The notes: a model not told the origin generated them from the sequence alone. A stretch of 64,000 nucleotides of DNA from Marsupella aquatica (GCA_973895155.1 OZ316892.1:23126001-23190000), one strand, 5' to 3'. Positions 49,525 to 63,273 are shown, counted from the stretch's first letter. A program made the numbers and translations.

Positions 49525-52500
49525 TTACCCTCGAACAATACGCGCCATATTCTCTCGATACTCTATAATCTGCCCTCGTAGTATATGATTGGGCCGCAAT
49601 GACTTATCCACACCACTTCCGTAGCCTCCTTGTGGAGCTGGAAGAACTTCTCCAGTAATAGGGCTTGTATCGTGTGTCCTGTGGTCCAAAAAAAGCCAAT
49701 TAATCCATGTAACACCTTTAAAACTCTCTTTTCCACTCGCAATATCAATCAGAGAGAGCCCATGGTTCGATTAAGTGTTATCAGATGAGTACGATAAAAT
49801 GTAATCCTAGACTGTTCTCTTCAAATAGACCAGGCTTCGAGGAGCTAAGCACAAACTGTCGAGACGTGAATTCTTTCTGTCATGGCGAACGAATCTTGTC
49901 AAGCAATTCGGTGATCAATTGATTTGGCCTTTGTAGAGAGATTATTTATTCAACAGATGACTGCACAGTTGATCCTTGACAATTAGAATGATGCTTGAGG
50001 TCGTCTGAGAAGACCAGAGAATCGAAATAGTCCTAGTTGTGAGAGAGCCAATTATTTTGACAACACAAATACAAGTGAAGGAGTGAAATCAAAAGAGAGA
50101 AACTCCAAGTTCGCTTAATCCAGAGGATTTAAAGAATCGAATCGCAGATGACAACGCGTATGAGCTAGTTAGTAAGACTTACTGAAGCCACCTTTCAATG
50201 GCTGCTCGCTCATACGAGTGGCCATCAGCGGTGATGACAGGGTCCTGCATTACTTCTTGCGTTATGCAGTCAACAAACTCCGGAGGAACTCGCTGGTGAG
50301 AATCAGAATCATCCCAAATTCGCATAGCAGACTCGAAAGCAGAATGATCAGACCACAGACTTTGATTGTTGCCAACTGGCAATGTCCCAAGAGCATCACC
50401 ACCAGTGCACCCTGGACCCACAAGGGGGTGAGGGGAGAAAAGGGAGGTTGGCAACTGACTCTCAGGTTCTAAAGGCTGGGTAAGCGGCCTTAGTGTACCC
50501 TTAGGCTGTTCCAGGAAACCATTGTTCAAGTAGTTCCAGCTGTTCAGAGGTTCTGCTATACTGTGTTGGATCTGGTCCAAGTGTGGCGAATCCCACATTT
50601 GCCACTTCACACCGTTAGCGACGTCCGGCGAATCATCGGATACCGGTGGTTGCCCCCAATGATCCAGACTCTGTGGCAGTTGGTCCTGCGGCACATTGCT
50701 CTGGTTCTGGTTAGGAACTGGCATCTGAATGGGAGCAGGCATATGCAGAGGGCTGGAAACTGGTGGGTGGACTGGCATTTGGACCGGCTTGCCTATTGGA
50801 GTAGGAACAGTAGGCAGCGAGGGAAATGTGCTCGAACCAAGCATCGGTGTAAAAGCCGAAGCTGTAATTCCAGATGTAAGCGAAGGTGAAGAAGACATTG
50901 GTACAAAGGAACGGGAAGGTAAATGTACAGGAGGCCCCACAGGAGCGACCACAGAATGCTTGGGAATAGGTGATCCTTGAAGGCCGTGACCAAAGAAAAT
51001 GGTATTTTCTGATTCCAAAGAAACATTTTCGTTGGCCGTTGGGGCAGCGACAGCCTCCGCTTTCTGTTGGCGCTCTTGCTTATGGTCAACGTCTGAAGGA
51101 GGCGACGGAGCTACCGCACTAGAGTGCGAATTAGAAAACAGCCGTTGCCAGGGCCTGGCCTGAGAAGGTGCTGCAGTGGACTGCTTAACTTCAGCCTGCA
51201 AAAACAAAGCTCCCTCTATCAGCGACACTGCGAATATGAAAAGAAATTCTGATGACAGTCACACAACGTACGACTCTGGTTATAACCAAGATTGTGAAGC
51301 GAAGAGAGAAAGTACCAAATTATCACGATAATGACTGTCTACAAATGATCTAATCGTTCTATTTGAGACTATCTAAAGACTGCAAGTCAAGTTTTAACAG
51401 TAGTGACGTAATTTAATTATTCACAACGAGTCTGAAGGTTTACGGTGCAGAAAGAGGATAACCTATTAAAGCAGTGATTCATCCGAAGTGACAGAACAGT
51501 TCTACAGCATGCTGTGACTAAAATTTTGGTTACTCGTCTCATTGACCATCTCACTTTAAAACGCGACCTGTGGTTTACGCACTGATTCAAGTCCAGTGCA
51601 CCTGCTATACAGAGTGAAAAAGAGCTTCATGCTCATCTCCACTGATTGGGCGAACAGAAAGGGTGCCCAGGTCTGGAACTTCAATTTCGTAATTCTCTCG
51701 TAAAATGCAATCATCAACTGTTACCTCTCTTTGATTTCGTCCACAAGGTAATGAAATCATTACATGCAGCTCGGCATTGCCTGAGAAGAACTGCACAATG
51801 CAAACGACTGGCATGCAAAAGCGATTGGGTACACTAAAATTTTGTTCACTTACAGTTGGATGTGAGAGGTCAGAGACACCACTCCCACTAGAGCCGCTCA
51901 TGCCTAATTTCACTCCATTTTGCTTTGCTATGTCTCCTCGTCCATTTACATTCGGAACTCCTACTGCCGATGCCACATTATCCTCAGCCGGAGGTGTGTT
52001 ACTTTTACCCCATCCCTTGGTCCAAGGCATCCGGTTCCAAGTAGAATATGAGCTATCTGCAGGTTTACCATTTGGTATGTCAGAGGAGTTACTCCCAGCT
52101 GCCCCAGGCATGGAACTAGCGGGCATGGGTCCCCTTGCAAACTTGCCACTAGTCAAACTCTTGCCCCAAAATGAGGTATTGTTCTGGTGAGTCACACTTG
52201 TCTTAGGAGAAGCTACACCTGCCCCTTTACCAAGACCTACGTATTTGGAGCTGCCAACTTTTCCACCAGCTCCACTCCCGATTTTCCCAGCAGTATCAGC
52301 TGCCTTGTGCCCAACTTCTACACCGGCTCCTCTGGGACCTTTCGTTGCCTTCTTGAGGTCGCCATTTTGCACAGGGCTACCTTTCTTGTCGGGGTCTACA
52401 CGCTTTTCATTGTCCGTCTTCTTGTCGACATCCTTCTTCTCTTTCTTCTTCTTGGAATCTTCTGAATCCGTTTCTCGACTCTTCTCCTTCGCGAGTTCTT

Positions 52501-53767
52501 TCTCTTTGTCTTTGACCTTGTCCTGTCGTCGTCTCTCCGCTTCTCTTTCCCTTCTAAGTTCTCGCTCGCGCTCTGCAGCTGCTTCTCTTTCACTCTCCTT
52601 CTCAGCCTCCAGCTTCTCATCTCGCAGCCTTCTTTGTTCTTCAACGAGTCGAGCGACTTCTTCTCTTTGTCTCCTCTCTTCTGCATCAAGCTGCTCCTTT
52701 TCTAACCGTGCTTGGCGCTTCTCCTCTGCCTTTCTACGTGCCTTGTCCCCCCTACTACCTTGAGAAATGCCACTATCATCTCCTTTCTTCTGTCCCACTC
52801 GCCGGCCTCCACTCAGACTTCCATCTTCTCCATCCCTATCTCTTCTCCAGAGTTTCCTCCACACCCATTTCAGGCAGAAAAAGATAAAAGACAAGGTCTG
52901 AAATAGGGCATAGAAGAGACCCCCTTGATGCGGATCGCCCGCAACGCAGCTCTCGCTTCCAAAAAAACCTCCTCCACCGCCACCATAACTACTGCCTCCT
53001 CCCCAGTTCCCTCCTGGTGCCGTTCCTCCTCCCCAATATGCTGTGCCTGTATTTGCCCAGCCCTTCCCAGACAAGTTGGTCGAATTCCAGGATCCACTAC
53101 CACCCCCCCAACCAACTCCGCCTCCCCCTGGCGTCCATCCCTTGCTGCTGTTTGTCCATCCCCTACCCCCCTGCCCCCAGCCTCCTCCCCTGTCTGGCCA
53201 TCCCCTCCCTGCCCATCCTCCTCGGGAAGTTCGTAGTCCTAGAAAGCTTCCTGCCGCTGCTGCAGATCCCACCCCAGCACCCCCATTCGGAGCTTGGTGA
53301 TGAATGCTGCCTCCTGCTGGCATTGGACCACCAGGGGCCATGCTGCCCTCCGATCCTACCCCTGGCACATCCAGAACAGGGCGTTTGGATATATGCCCAC
53401 AAAATGTACACATGAACTTACCACCAACCGGAGTCTGGTCTCGGTATGGCGAAAGGCAGTTGCGGCAGCGACGAGTTGCCTCCTTCCGCCACTTCGCAGC
53501 CTCCTGCGCCTCAATTCTCCTGCGTTCTCTCTGCTGTGCGCTTCTTTTCGCCCGCCACATTGACAACCGCGGCATTGCGAGCTCGTACCATCCCAAGCTA
53601 ATTAATACTACACCTACGCAGGCTAATCTTGGAGAAGTCACTTCGAACCGGAACCCGGGGGGCAGCAGCTGAGAGAGGGCCCAGAGAATGATGAGAGGGA
53701 TAATGAACCAAGGGAGCATCGTCACTATGCGACGCGACCACCTTGATGCCACACACAGAATGCACAT
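49525..53767 (-). CDS. Membrane-anchored NST1-like protein with C-terminal U-box (putative E3 ubiquitin ligase)
   Basis: Exons 53767-51611, 51195-50183 and 49678-49525 agree in phase and give about 1107 residues, starting MCILCVASRWSRR. A hydrophobic helix (about 12-35) and a following short hydrophobic stretch suggest membrane anchoring. Next come a basic segment, a paired-Cys zinc-ribbon-like motif (CRNCLSPYRDQ, then CTFCGHISKRPVLD), a Gly/Trp-rich region (about 160-290) and a charged Glu/Arg/Lys-rich coil (about 345-470). The N-terminal part matches plant proteins annotated as stress response NST1-like. The last 75 or so residues are a U-box (PPEFVDCITQEVMQDPVITA, SYERAAIERWLQ, THDTSPITGEVLP, SLRPNHILRGQI) split by the last intron. 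U-boxes recruit E2 enzymes. The donor after exon 1 (GTATAG) is weak, so residues near 690-719 are uncertain. Confidence 0.82.
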
Positions 53768-56700
53768 TCTGCACCCCACCACCCAATTTCCGATTCTCCC
53801 TGTACTTTCCTAACCCCTAAACAACTCCGCCCTACGTCTCTGTCTATTTACTGACTGCTCTTTTCTCTTCCACTTGCCCGGCTCCTAGATTGCTCTGACG
53901 TCGGAAATTGTTGCCATGCCACCTTTCTGCAGGGTAAGGGAACAACGACGAATTATCAGACCAGTCAAAAGGATTACCTCTTTGTCGGCGTGGGGGGAGA
54001 TGGAGAGACAAAGAGACGGAGAAGGAGAGAGTCATTCTGTAGTGATGATAACAAGGAGCGAGAGAGAGAGAGGGAGAGTCGAACAAAGGGTGCAATTGGC
54101 CCTTGTCAAACTCCCTAACCCCAAGAGCAGGACAGAACAAAAGAACACAACATGATTATACAAGGTGCGCCAGGCGTGGCTAGCAATGCGATGCAAAGGG
54201 ACACATAAAATGCCATGGTATGGCATACTTCTCCCCGAATCATGCTTCTGCTCCGGCGAGACCATCCCCAACAGTGAGGGAATGAAGCGAGGCACTCAAA
54301 GTACGCATTTAAGATAGTAGGGGATTGAGCAAGCAAGTAGCAGGCGTATCTCCAGCAGAAAGGAAAAAGAAGGAAAAGAGTAACATGGAAGGGACTGGAG
54401 AAGACAGCAAAATCAGACCAAAGCAGCAACGACCAGGACAGAACACGTCCCATCCCCACGCAGAGCAGACCTAAAAAACGAGAAATCCCACACATCTTCT
54501 TTGAATGATAGCCACAAAATGCCTACTGGAGATTGCCACACCATCCACGCACGCAGGCATTCATCCACAAACACACCTACCAGCGCTTGGTTAGGGTTCC
54601 TTGCGCAACAGAAGAAATCCTCAGAACACACTTCAATTCCTCCTCGGTGGTCCGCACCACCTCGACCACCACCGCCACCACAATGTGAGGAAACACCAAA
54701 AAGAATACAAGTATTGTTACAAGACGATATACTCATTGATCGTCCAACTCCAACGCTCCTCGAAATCGACCAACCTCTGTCCAAATCAATCAATTCCCTC
54801 CTTTCCTGTTTCCTTTCCTCCCCCTGCTCCTCTTCCTTTCCTCCTCCTACTTCTCCTCCTCTCTAATATAATCCACACCTTCCCAAGGTCCCTGTCCACC
54901 AATGCCCCTCCTCCTCCTCCTCCGTTCCTTTCTCTCGCCCTTTCTCTTTCTCTTCCTCACGCCGTGTTTCCCTCCGCCTCCTCTGCCTCCTGCTCCAAAT
55001 CTACACAATCACCCTGCACAACCTTCTCTCCTCCTCCTCGTACCCCGTCGTCTCGTCTCGTCTCGTCACGTGATCCGATCCTGTCCCGTTCCGTCCCGAG
55101 GCAGCAGCAGCAGCAGAAGCAGCACACGAATGAGTTTCCACAATTCCTCTCGAGCTGACGATTTGTCGATCCGAACAGTATCAATCAATTGTCTGTCTGT
55201 CATTCGATGTCAATCCCATCCAATTCCTTTCTCATCCCTCCGCTTCCCCCCCCCCCAGTCCCCCAGTCCCCCACCCCCCTTCCTCTCCCCTCGCTTTCCT
55301 CTGTCTCTCCGTCTTTTCCCTTTCTTTCTGTGGCGACGACGATCTTCAGCACCATCATCCCCGTACGCACCGTAAAGCGGACGGGCCTCAATCAATCAAA
55401 AATCAATAATCGATAATAATAATAATAGTCGGCCTTCGGGTTAAAATCTAACCCGAGACCCAACCGGAGCGGACAGAAACACTTCCGACGTGGCTTGGCC
55501 TTTACGTTTCTGTTGTCGATCATGATAAGGCTCCTCCCAGGCTCTCCTCTCCTCCCTCCCCTCCCCTCCCCCCCCCCCCCCCCTTCGCCAGTGCCTGCCC
55601 CAGCCCCTCCCGTCTAGGGGCCCCCCTAGTGGCCCTCCGTCCTGCCCTTTCGCGACCTTGGGGGAAAGCTCCAATCGCCAATCCCCGACGACTGATCAGT
55701 CCCTGCCCCCACCAGATGCGTCCGCGCTTCTAAATTTGGCCACCCGCGTCTCTCGGCACCAGGGTTGTTTTCCAGGTTTCTCCATTTTAGCTGGGGTGGC
55801 AACTGTCATCTTGTGTAAGTCGAAGATGCTAAAATCAGTCATTGTTTAGGGGTAATATTCCCGGTTTCTCCTTTTCAGCAAGGGATTGCAAAGCACCCTA
55901 TGTGAGTAGAAGATATACTAAGCATATTACTCCTTTTAATTTGGGGAATATTTCAGGTTAGATCTCCTTGGGTTTTGGGATAGTAGTTGGAATCTGGCCT
56001 AACCTGTCCAAGGGCGACTAAGGCTAGGTGGGAAACTGGGTAATCAAAGACACAAAAATTGGTGACTCCATTTTGGCTAATTCTTTAAAAAATTCTATTT
56101 TCCTGAGATGTGTAATTTGGCAAGTTTTAGTCACTGGAAAAGTTGTTCTCCCTAGCCATAGACCCCATTGGCCAGAATCTCATGGTTATCCTTAAATCTA
56201 TATAAATCTTAAATTAGGGGAATGAGGTAAGTCATATTCGTAGCTTTCTCTCCATTCACCACCCTGGAGTAAAAGACAAAACCTTAAAATTACCCTGTCC
56301 CTCGCCGCGTCAGTCCCTAGCTACCTGCTCCTCTCGTTGGCGGTCGCGCCAAGTAGGCACAGAGGTACGGCTCCTGGTCGTGCGCCTTGCACCGTGGTAA
56401 ACTAGCATAGTCAACCCTGTCGGTGAAACGCTCTCGTGGTTGGAACTTGGAAGGCAAGGCTAAACTAGGAGTCATACTGTAGTTAGTTAGACGCAGGGGA
56501 CGGGCTATATTCCATTCTCATACGATCTCGCCACCACTTTTGCGAAATTCGATTATCGTGGCAAACAGTCACTATATACGCCAACGCAGTGAAATACGAT
56601 ACGTTTCTGGCTAATAATACAGTAGGGAGAAATACGCAGACATTGGTACTGTACATTGTGGCCAACGCCGTCTAAAATTAACACCGCCCTGACTCCGCCC

Positions 56701-58763
56701 CCCAACCCAGACACCCAGACACCCAGTCCACGGGTGGGGGCTGGATGTCGGCAGTGCCGCCTGTCTCCGCCCCCTTGCTGCCGTCGGTCTTCATTGGCCG
56801 CATCTGTCTGACGTCTGGTGACCAGCGGGTATTCGGCTCAATATGCCATTTCGGACGCCACGTTGTCGGGCAGGGCCCCGCTATCTTTTAGCGTGCTGGG
56901 TAAACATGCCCGTCCCTCACCTTGCCACGTTAAGTTCGGGGGAGCATAAAGCACCAGCCGCTTTGGCATTGACATGTGGCTATCCCTAGCAGGATTGGAT
57001 TGATTGGAGTGGTACATATCTAGCCTTAGGACGAGTCAGGCTTGTGGGGGTCCAGCACCCATTGCCTTAATGCCCCAGCTTTGCTAGTATATAGATGTCT
57101 ATTTCCAAGTTCCATGGCCAACCATATCGAAAAATAGGTAGTCCATTTCCAAATCCACTCCAACAATATTTGGTGCCAGAGTCACAGTCTCGAGATTTCA
57201 TTCTAGACCCTAGGCCCTCATCCTAACTTCTGGTCGAAGATTTTAAAACTTCTTAAAACTTCTGGTCGGTAGATCTTGAAACTTGTCAATCTAGTGTCAA
57301 ACTTGAGACCCTTGATGTGAAAGCCTAGAAGATCAGTGCCATTGGATGGATGGAGAATAGTTTTACAACATTCCTTACTTGGTGGTCTGTACATTCATTT
57401 TATTAGTATTTTCATGATTGGTGCTACATGTGAAGAAACTTCTGAAAACTATGGGCGATATCTTAATAATTAATTATTAAACTCTTTACCATGGACTTGC
57501 ATGACATGAATCCTGTGAATAAGGGGCAGTTTACACAGATTCTTTATAATAAACTGTATTCACGGAGTTGCCTTAGTGAGCAGTCTCACCAAAAAAATTG
57601 GAATTTCCCAAGTTTCACTGGGGCAAAAGTGAGAGGGCTGACCTCTATGCCAGAGTTATCTCCTTCCGATTGACCTGATCCAGTCTTCAGTGGACTAAAG
57701 AGCTATAATCGTACCTCAAGCACAAGTAGGACTTGTGTTATTAATTGTAGTGTGGTTGTTAAAGTACAGGCCCCCATTGGAATGAATGAAATCATTTTGC
57801 AGTCCTTCCCTTCAACCCCACATTTCATATAAAAAATGCAAACATGTGAGGGGGGTTTTAGCTGTTTGCAAGCTACTTGAGATTCCCTTCAACCCCAAAT
57901 TTCATGTCAAGAATCGAAATTTACACTTTAACTTGCAATCAAAGTCTATTTTTCAATGACCTAGTCCATAAACGGCAACCATAAGTTGTAAATATCTGGG
58001 TAAAACAAAGTATATCTTAACTATGTTTGTATTTAGGGAAGAACACAGGAACCCTTTTGCTATTTGGCTCTATGGCTTGTTGGCTCTTGGGTTTTCCCAA
58101 TTTTGCACTTTATTTTCCCATTTTGTTGGGTTTTTGGCCTTTTGGATCATGTCGTCTACTTAGCAGTTTTTGTTCCTTTGCTGTTGTATACATATCTCCT
58201 TTGTATATCAGGCAACTCATATCTTTCTTTGGCACTACTTTCGCTTTAAGAAAATTAAAAAGAGAAGAAAAAAAAAAGGCACCTTGCGTAGTGGTAAACC
58301 ATCCAGTTCAAGTCTCTTGTAGTACCTTTGTAGGACCTTTTCAAACGAATGACGCGAGTGTCTGTTGACCCAAGAGGACTTCTTCTCGAGTAGAAAGTCT
58401 GCATTGACGCAAGATTATTTATGTGCACATGGAAAATTAATTCATTCCAATTTTGATGCGTTCTCCCAAATAGTGTTGGTTTTTCATTCCATTGGACGTA
58501 ACTGTACTGTTTCGTCTCAATTCCAGCGAATCTATTTCTCTGAAGATCACCTCGGAAGAAACGGCGAAGCATGTCCCATTCATTTTGTTTTATTATTTTT
58601 TAAGCCAATGACCTCCATGCCCTTTTAATTTTATTTTATTTAGAGTAACTTCAATCAGATTCTCTTTGAATGTACGACACATGCCTTTGGTTTTAAGGTT
58701 GGAGCTGAAAGGAAGATCTGGCTATTCCTCAAAAAGGTGAGATTAGTTTTGTGTGATGTGATA
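53768..58763. other. Intergenic region upstream of the NST1-like gene
   Basis: No gene is supported. From about 54780 to 55620 the plus strand is strongly C/T-rich, with poly-C runs near 55247 and 55568; apparent proline/leucine-rich open frames there are composition artefacts. The promoter and 5' UTR of the minus-strand NST1-like gene probably occupy its first part. The rest (55900-58760) shows no recognisable element. Confidence 0.5.
54780..55620. repeat. Pyrimidine-rich low-complexity tract with poly-C runs
   Basis: CT-rich over more than 800 bp, including runs of about 10 C near 55247 and about 15 C near 55568. It is purine-rich on the strand of the NST1-like gene. Confidence 0.8.
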
Positions 58764-58902
58764 TGTTGACCTTCTGTGGTGGGTTATATTTTGCTTGTTT
58801 GATGGTGATAACAATGGTATCAGTATAGTCTCGGTAATGGTACATATGGTGGTGCCGGGATGACCGGCTGATCTGGTCCTCCGGTCAAGGTAGAGTCTAA
58901 CA
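58764..58902 (-). repeat. Candidate 3' LTR of the second copia element
   Basis: On the minus strand it starts TGTTAGACTCTACC directly after AAAGGGGAG (polypurine tract, about 58903-58911). It would end GGTCAACA at 58764, giving 139 bp. The inner edge is well supported; the outer edge is a guess because the 5' LTR is not available for comparison. Confidence 0.5.
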
Positions 58903-59213
58903 CTCCCCTTTGGATATATAGTGCAACTATATAGACAACATAGACTATACCTAAATTATATCATGTTCATAGGGGTACATGATATAAGTACAATCGAGGT
59001 AGATTGCCTCGTTAAAAAACCTTTATCAACTCTAGCTTAGTAAAAACTCTACCAGTGTAGCAGAGAAAAATATGAGTGCTAAAGGAAAAAGAGTGCAGCC
59101 TAACAGTCCTCGTCGTAATAAATGTCAATAGTAAATAAAGTTAGATGTTATAATAAATCTAGCTTTAATATTTGTCTGATCAGTCGGTCGTCAACAGCAT
59201 GTCGTCTGCATCA

Positions 59214-59908
59214 TCAAGTATCATGTGGAGTAGCAGCCTCCACGGTCATCATGCGTCGCACGCTCCGTAGTCCAATCGCCTGGCAGTGTCGGTGGTGAAC
59301 TGATGGCGATAGTGATTTGGTGAAGAGATCCGCACAGTTGTCTGCACTTGAAATCTGCAAAATGTTGATCTCTTTTCCATGTAACTCGTGGGTGTAGAAA
59401 AATTTCGGAGCTATGTGCTTCACGCGATCGCCTTTGATGAATCCTTTCGTGATCTGCTGTATACATGCTGCGTTATCCTCAAAAATGTTAGTAGGCTTCG
59501 TTAGTGGTGGTAGGCCGCATTTGGTGTTGATGTGGTTTATAAAGGATCATAACCAAACGGCTTCACGACTAGCCTCATGTAGAGCTAAGATTTCTGAGTG
59601 ATTTGTGAGGTTGCTGTTAGGGTTTGTTTCACGCTTTTCCAAGAAAAAGCGGTACCCCCTATAGTAAAAACGTATCCGGTTTGGGATTTTGCGGTATCAG
59701 TGTCGGAGAGATATCCGGCATCCGCATATCCTATGAGTTCGTGGTTTGCACCGAATGGGTAAAATAACCCTGTATCGGTTGTGCCACGTAGATACCTAAA
59801 TACGTGTTTAACTCCGTTCCAGTGTCTGGCTGTGGGAGTTGCACTATGTCTGGCTAGTAAGTTAACTGCAAATGCAATGTCTGGTCTGGTCTGATTTGCT
59901 CGGTACAT
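59214..59908 (-). pseudogene. copia RNase H region, frameshifted
   Basis: RANQTRPDIAFAVNLLARH, GYADAGYLSD and SQTGYVFTIGGTAFSWKS are the copia RNase H signatures. After a stop near 59585 the expected continuation is found in other frames. Its last part is KHIAPKFFYTHELHGK and SADNCADLFTKSL, ending near 59214. A frame change near 59960 separates it from the reverse transcriptase. Confidence 0.82.
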
Positions 59909-59946
59909 TAATGCTCCTATTGCAGAAAGATATGGAGTTTCTGGTC

Positions 59947-62900
59947 CTAATATAGGTTCATGTTTTTCGCGCTTACATCAGTGTTGTTTTCTAATGAACG
60001 TACAACCATTGGTGACGTCAATGGGTGTGCTAGGTTCATATTGAACTGTTTTAGGATCTTTTCCGTTTGTGTTGTCTGATGGAGCATCATGCCAGTGGGT
60101 AGGATCTCTAGTTGTAAGCCTAAGCAAAAGTTTGTATGTCCAAGGTCTTTCATCTCAAATGTGGATTTAAGACTGGTAATAGTATCTTCTGTAAGTTGGG
60201 GTGTCCCAAATATATTTAAGTCATCAACGTAAATAGAAACGATGACATATTCATCATCCACATCTTTAATAAATAAACATGGTGTAATGGCATCATGGGA
60301 AAAACCCATGGCAATCATTTCATCAGTAAATCTTTGATACCATACTCTGCCACTTTGTTTCAGGCCATATAATACCTTCGACACACGGATAGCTAGTCCG
60401 CGGTGAGTATTCCATACGGTTGACACAGTGGTGTCATTATTATGAGTTACGTGTGTAGATGACACATGAGGTGTAACTTGAGATAATTGTGTGATAATCT
60501 TATGTAAATATGGGATGTGTGATTTAGCGCCTTGAGCTAAAGCTCGGCGACGTTGCTCCAACTCAGGAGGTGATCGCATATATAGACAAGTGTCTAACGT
60601 TCCATATAGATATGCGGTTGCAACATCCAGTTGTCGCATCTGTAATTGATGGAAAATGGCAAATCCGATAAGGTATCGGAATGTTGTGCTATCCATAACC
60701 GGTGAGTAAGTTTCATCGTAATGAACTCCCGGTTGTTGGGTAAATCCTTTCCCTACCAGACGTGCTTTATAGCATACAACTTGGCCTTTATCATTTCTTT
60801 TGCGGACAAATGTCCATTTGTAGCCAATTAGGTGTACGTCTTGTGGTGTTGGCTTGACTGGGCCAAAAGTGTGTCTGCTGAGTAGGGAATCTAATTCTCC
60901 ATTTATAGCTTTTTGCCATTCAGGCCAATCTGGTCTGTTTTGGCATTCTAAGATAGATATTGGTTCGGGTGTATCGTCAGTGATATGTGTTGCCACCATT
61001 AATGCAAAAGCATCATCTATTGAAGTAGTATTTCTATCCCACATTGCACCTGTGTGTGCGTAGTGGATAGAGATCTCTTCATGAGATGTAGGTTCGGTAT
61101 GATCGACATCAGGTGAAGGTGGTATAGATGAACCACGCCTTCTTGGTTGTTTATCTTTTGATCCCAACGGTCTGCCTCGTTTGGCACGAGGTTGGGATGT
61201 ATTTACTGGCTCACTTGATAATTCGATGCGAGCAGATGCTCTCGCAGCTGGAATATGTGAGCGGCTAACTTGGGATGTATCGACGAAAGCGTCGGGAAGT
61301 TCTTCCACAATCTTGTGGAGTTGTAAAATTCTTTGAACTTCTTTCTCCCCTTGATTCGTTCTAAGGTCTTGCCAAAATGGCGAGTGTTGTTCCCACTCCA
61401 AAGGTGGTTGAGGGTGTTTAGGCGTTATTAATGGTGGGTAAATGTGTTCGTCAAAATGACAATCTAGAAATCTGGCTTTAAAAACATCGCCAGTTGTGGG
61501 CTCCATATATCGGATTATGGACGGTGAGTCGAATCCGATGTATATCCCCAACTGTCGTTGGGGTCCCATCTTGGTTCGTTTAGGTGGAGTAATGGGGACC
61601 ATTACTTGACATCCAAATGAACGAAGATGTGATAGGTTAGGTTTAATACCGTTAGCTATTTGGTATGGGCTATAGGTATTAAAAGCCGATGGGCGATATT
61701 GGATTAATGCATTCGCCTGTAATATGGCGTGTCCCCATGCTGAGACGGGGAGTTTTGACTGCATTAGTAATGGACGTGCAATTAACTGAAGGTGTTTAAT
61801 TACCGCTTCAGCTAATCCATTTTGGAAATGCACATGAGGTACAGGATATTGTACGTCTATGCCAAGTGATGTACAAAAGTCATCAAACGTTTCGGATGTG
61901 AATTCCCCTGCATTGTCTACCCTTAGTGTCTTAATGGGGTGATCGGGGAATTGTGCTTTCACGCGCAGGATTTGCGCCAAAATACGAGATATAACCATGT
62001 TCCTCGTTGAAAGCAGTGTCACATTTGACCATTTGGTTGATGCGTCAATTAAAACCATAAAGTAGCGGAAAGGTCCGCTTGGTGGGTTAATTGGCCCGCA
62101 AACATCAGCATGGATTATTTCCAAGAATTGGGGTATTTTAGTTGGCAATTTTGATGCCGTGGGCCTTGTTATTAACTTGTCGCGTGAGCATGCAGTGCAT
62201 GGAGTGCTCACTGGGATGTGGCGTGTATTGATTGGAATGCCACTTGAATTCTTAATGATTTTTGTTAGCATTGATTGGCCGGGGTGGCCGAGGCGTGCAT
62301 GCCATAGTGCATGCAATTCGCTTGTATTGGCGTTGTTATGCAGGCATTCAATGTGTGTTATATAAAACCCGCAGGGATACGAGAAAAGTGTCTCTTTAAT
62401 TATTTTCCCTTTAAGGGTATTTTCAACCAAGTGAATGACCTCTTGGTCTCTGGTATCGCCCGTTTGGACATGTAGCCCATTTGCTCGTGTATCTCTAAAG
62501 CTAAGGAGATTACGAGTTGCGTGTGGGGCGAAAATGGTAGATTCTATATGTATTTCCGTACCCTGCGGGAGTCTAATGGAGGCTGGGCCGAAGCCCTCTT
62601 CTATTTGACTAGGACCATTTATAGTGGTCAGGGACCTACGTGATGGTGTAATCGTGTGAAAAAGGTGTTTATCCCGGAGGATAGTGTGTGTGGTCGCACT
62701 GTCGATAATACATGTGCTTGGGCTATTTAAATCTGGTGTAGTGGAGCTACTTGCCACTAAGTGTGCCTCTGGTTGGGCAGGTAGGTCTGAAAAGTCTTGG
62801 AATGGGTCGCTAGATTCCATAAACGCCCCGTGGGTTTCACGGGGTGGTGGTCTTGAGGTTTGTCTATCCTGGATGGACCGTTGATATAAATCTCTAAGAT

Positions 62901-63272
62901 GTTGCGGGATTCTACAGTTTCTCGCGAGGTGGTTTGTCATGCCACATTCATGGCATTTCGGTCGTTCCCGTTGTTGTCGGGGTTGTGACCGATCATTCCT
63001 ACGGTTGTTGTTGTATGGTCTACCACCACCGCGTCCACCGCGTCCACCTCGTCCACCGCGTCCACCTCGTCCTCCGCGTCCGCCGCGTCCATCATGTCCT
63101 CCACGTCCTCCGCGTCCTCCACGTCCACTAAAGGACCGTCTGAAATTGTGTTGTGGGCGTTGGTTAAAGAAACTCCCCCTGTTGGGGTTGTTTCTATGGT
63201 TGCCATTCCTACTGCGCTTAATGCCCTGCCTTGATGTGGAGGGTTCAGCGGTGTCGGTAAGATGTGTTTCAC
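59947..63272 (-). pseudogene. copia pol polyprotein: nucleocapsid, protease region, integrase, reverse transcriptase
   Basis: After an RGG-rich stretch (63127-63022) comes a CCHC knuckle (CHECGMTNHLARNC, about 62960). The protease-like site reads IIDSATTHTI. The integrase shows HARLGHPGQS, CTACSRDK, HADVCGP, LRVDNAGEF and QNGLAEAVIKHL. The reverse transcriptase shows YKARLVGKGFTQQPGVHYD, DVATAYLYGTLD, LYGLKQSGRVW and YVDDLNIFG. The coding frame is intact for about 1000 residues, far better preserved than the first copia element, which suggests a younger insertion. It ends by frameshift near 59950. Confidence 0.9.
63022..63127 (-). repeat. GGACGNGG microsatellite encoding an Arg-Gly-Gly repeat
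   Basis: About 100 bp of short repeats (CGTCCACC/CGTCCTCC on the plus strand) encode repeated RGG units just before the zinc knuckle of the copia Gag. RGG boxes bind RNA. Confidence 0.8.
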
Positions 63273-63273
63273 T

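Noticed and set aside
54501-55416. Proline/leucine-rich open frames in all plus frames
   Set aside because: The region is low-complexity CT-rich DNA; open frames in several phases reflect composition, not coding.
58027-58368. Hydrophobic 113-codon frame resembling a membrane protein
   Set aside because: Aromatic and hydrophobic residues come from T-rich DNA, with no domain, splice context or neighbour support.
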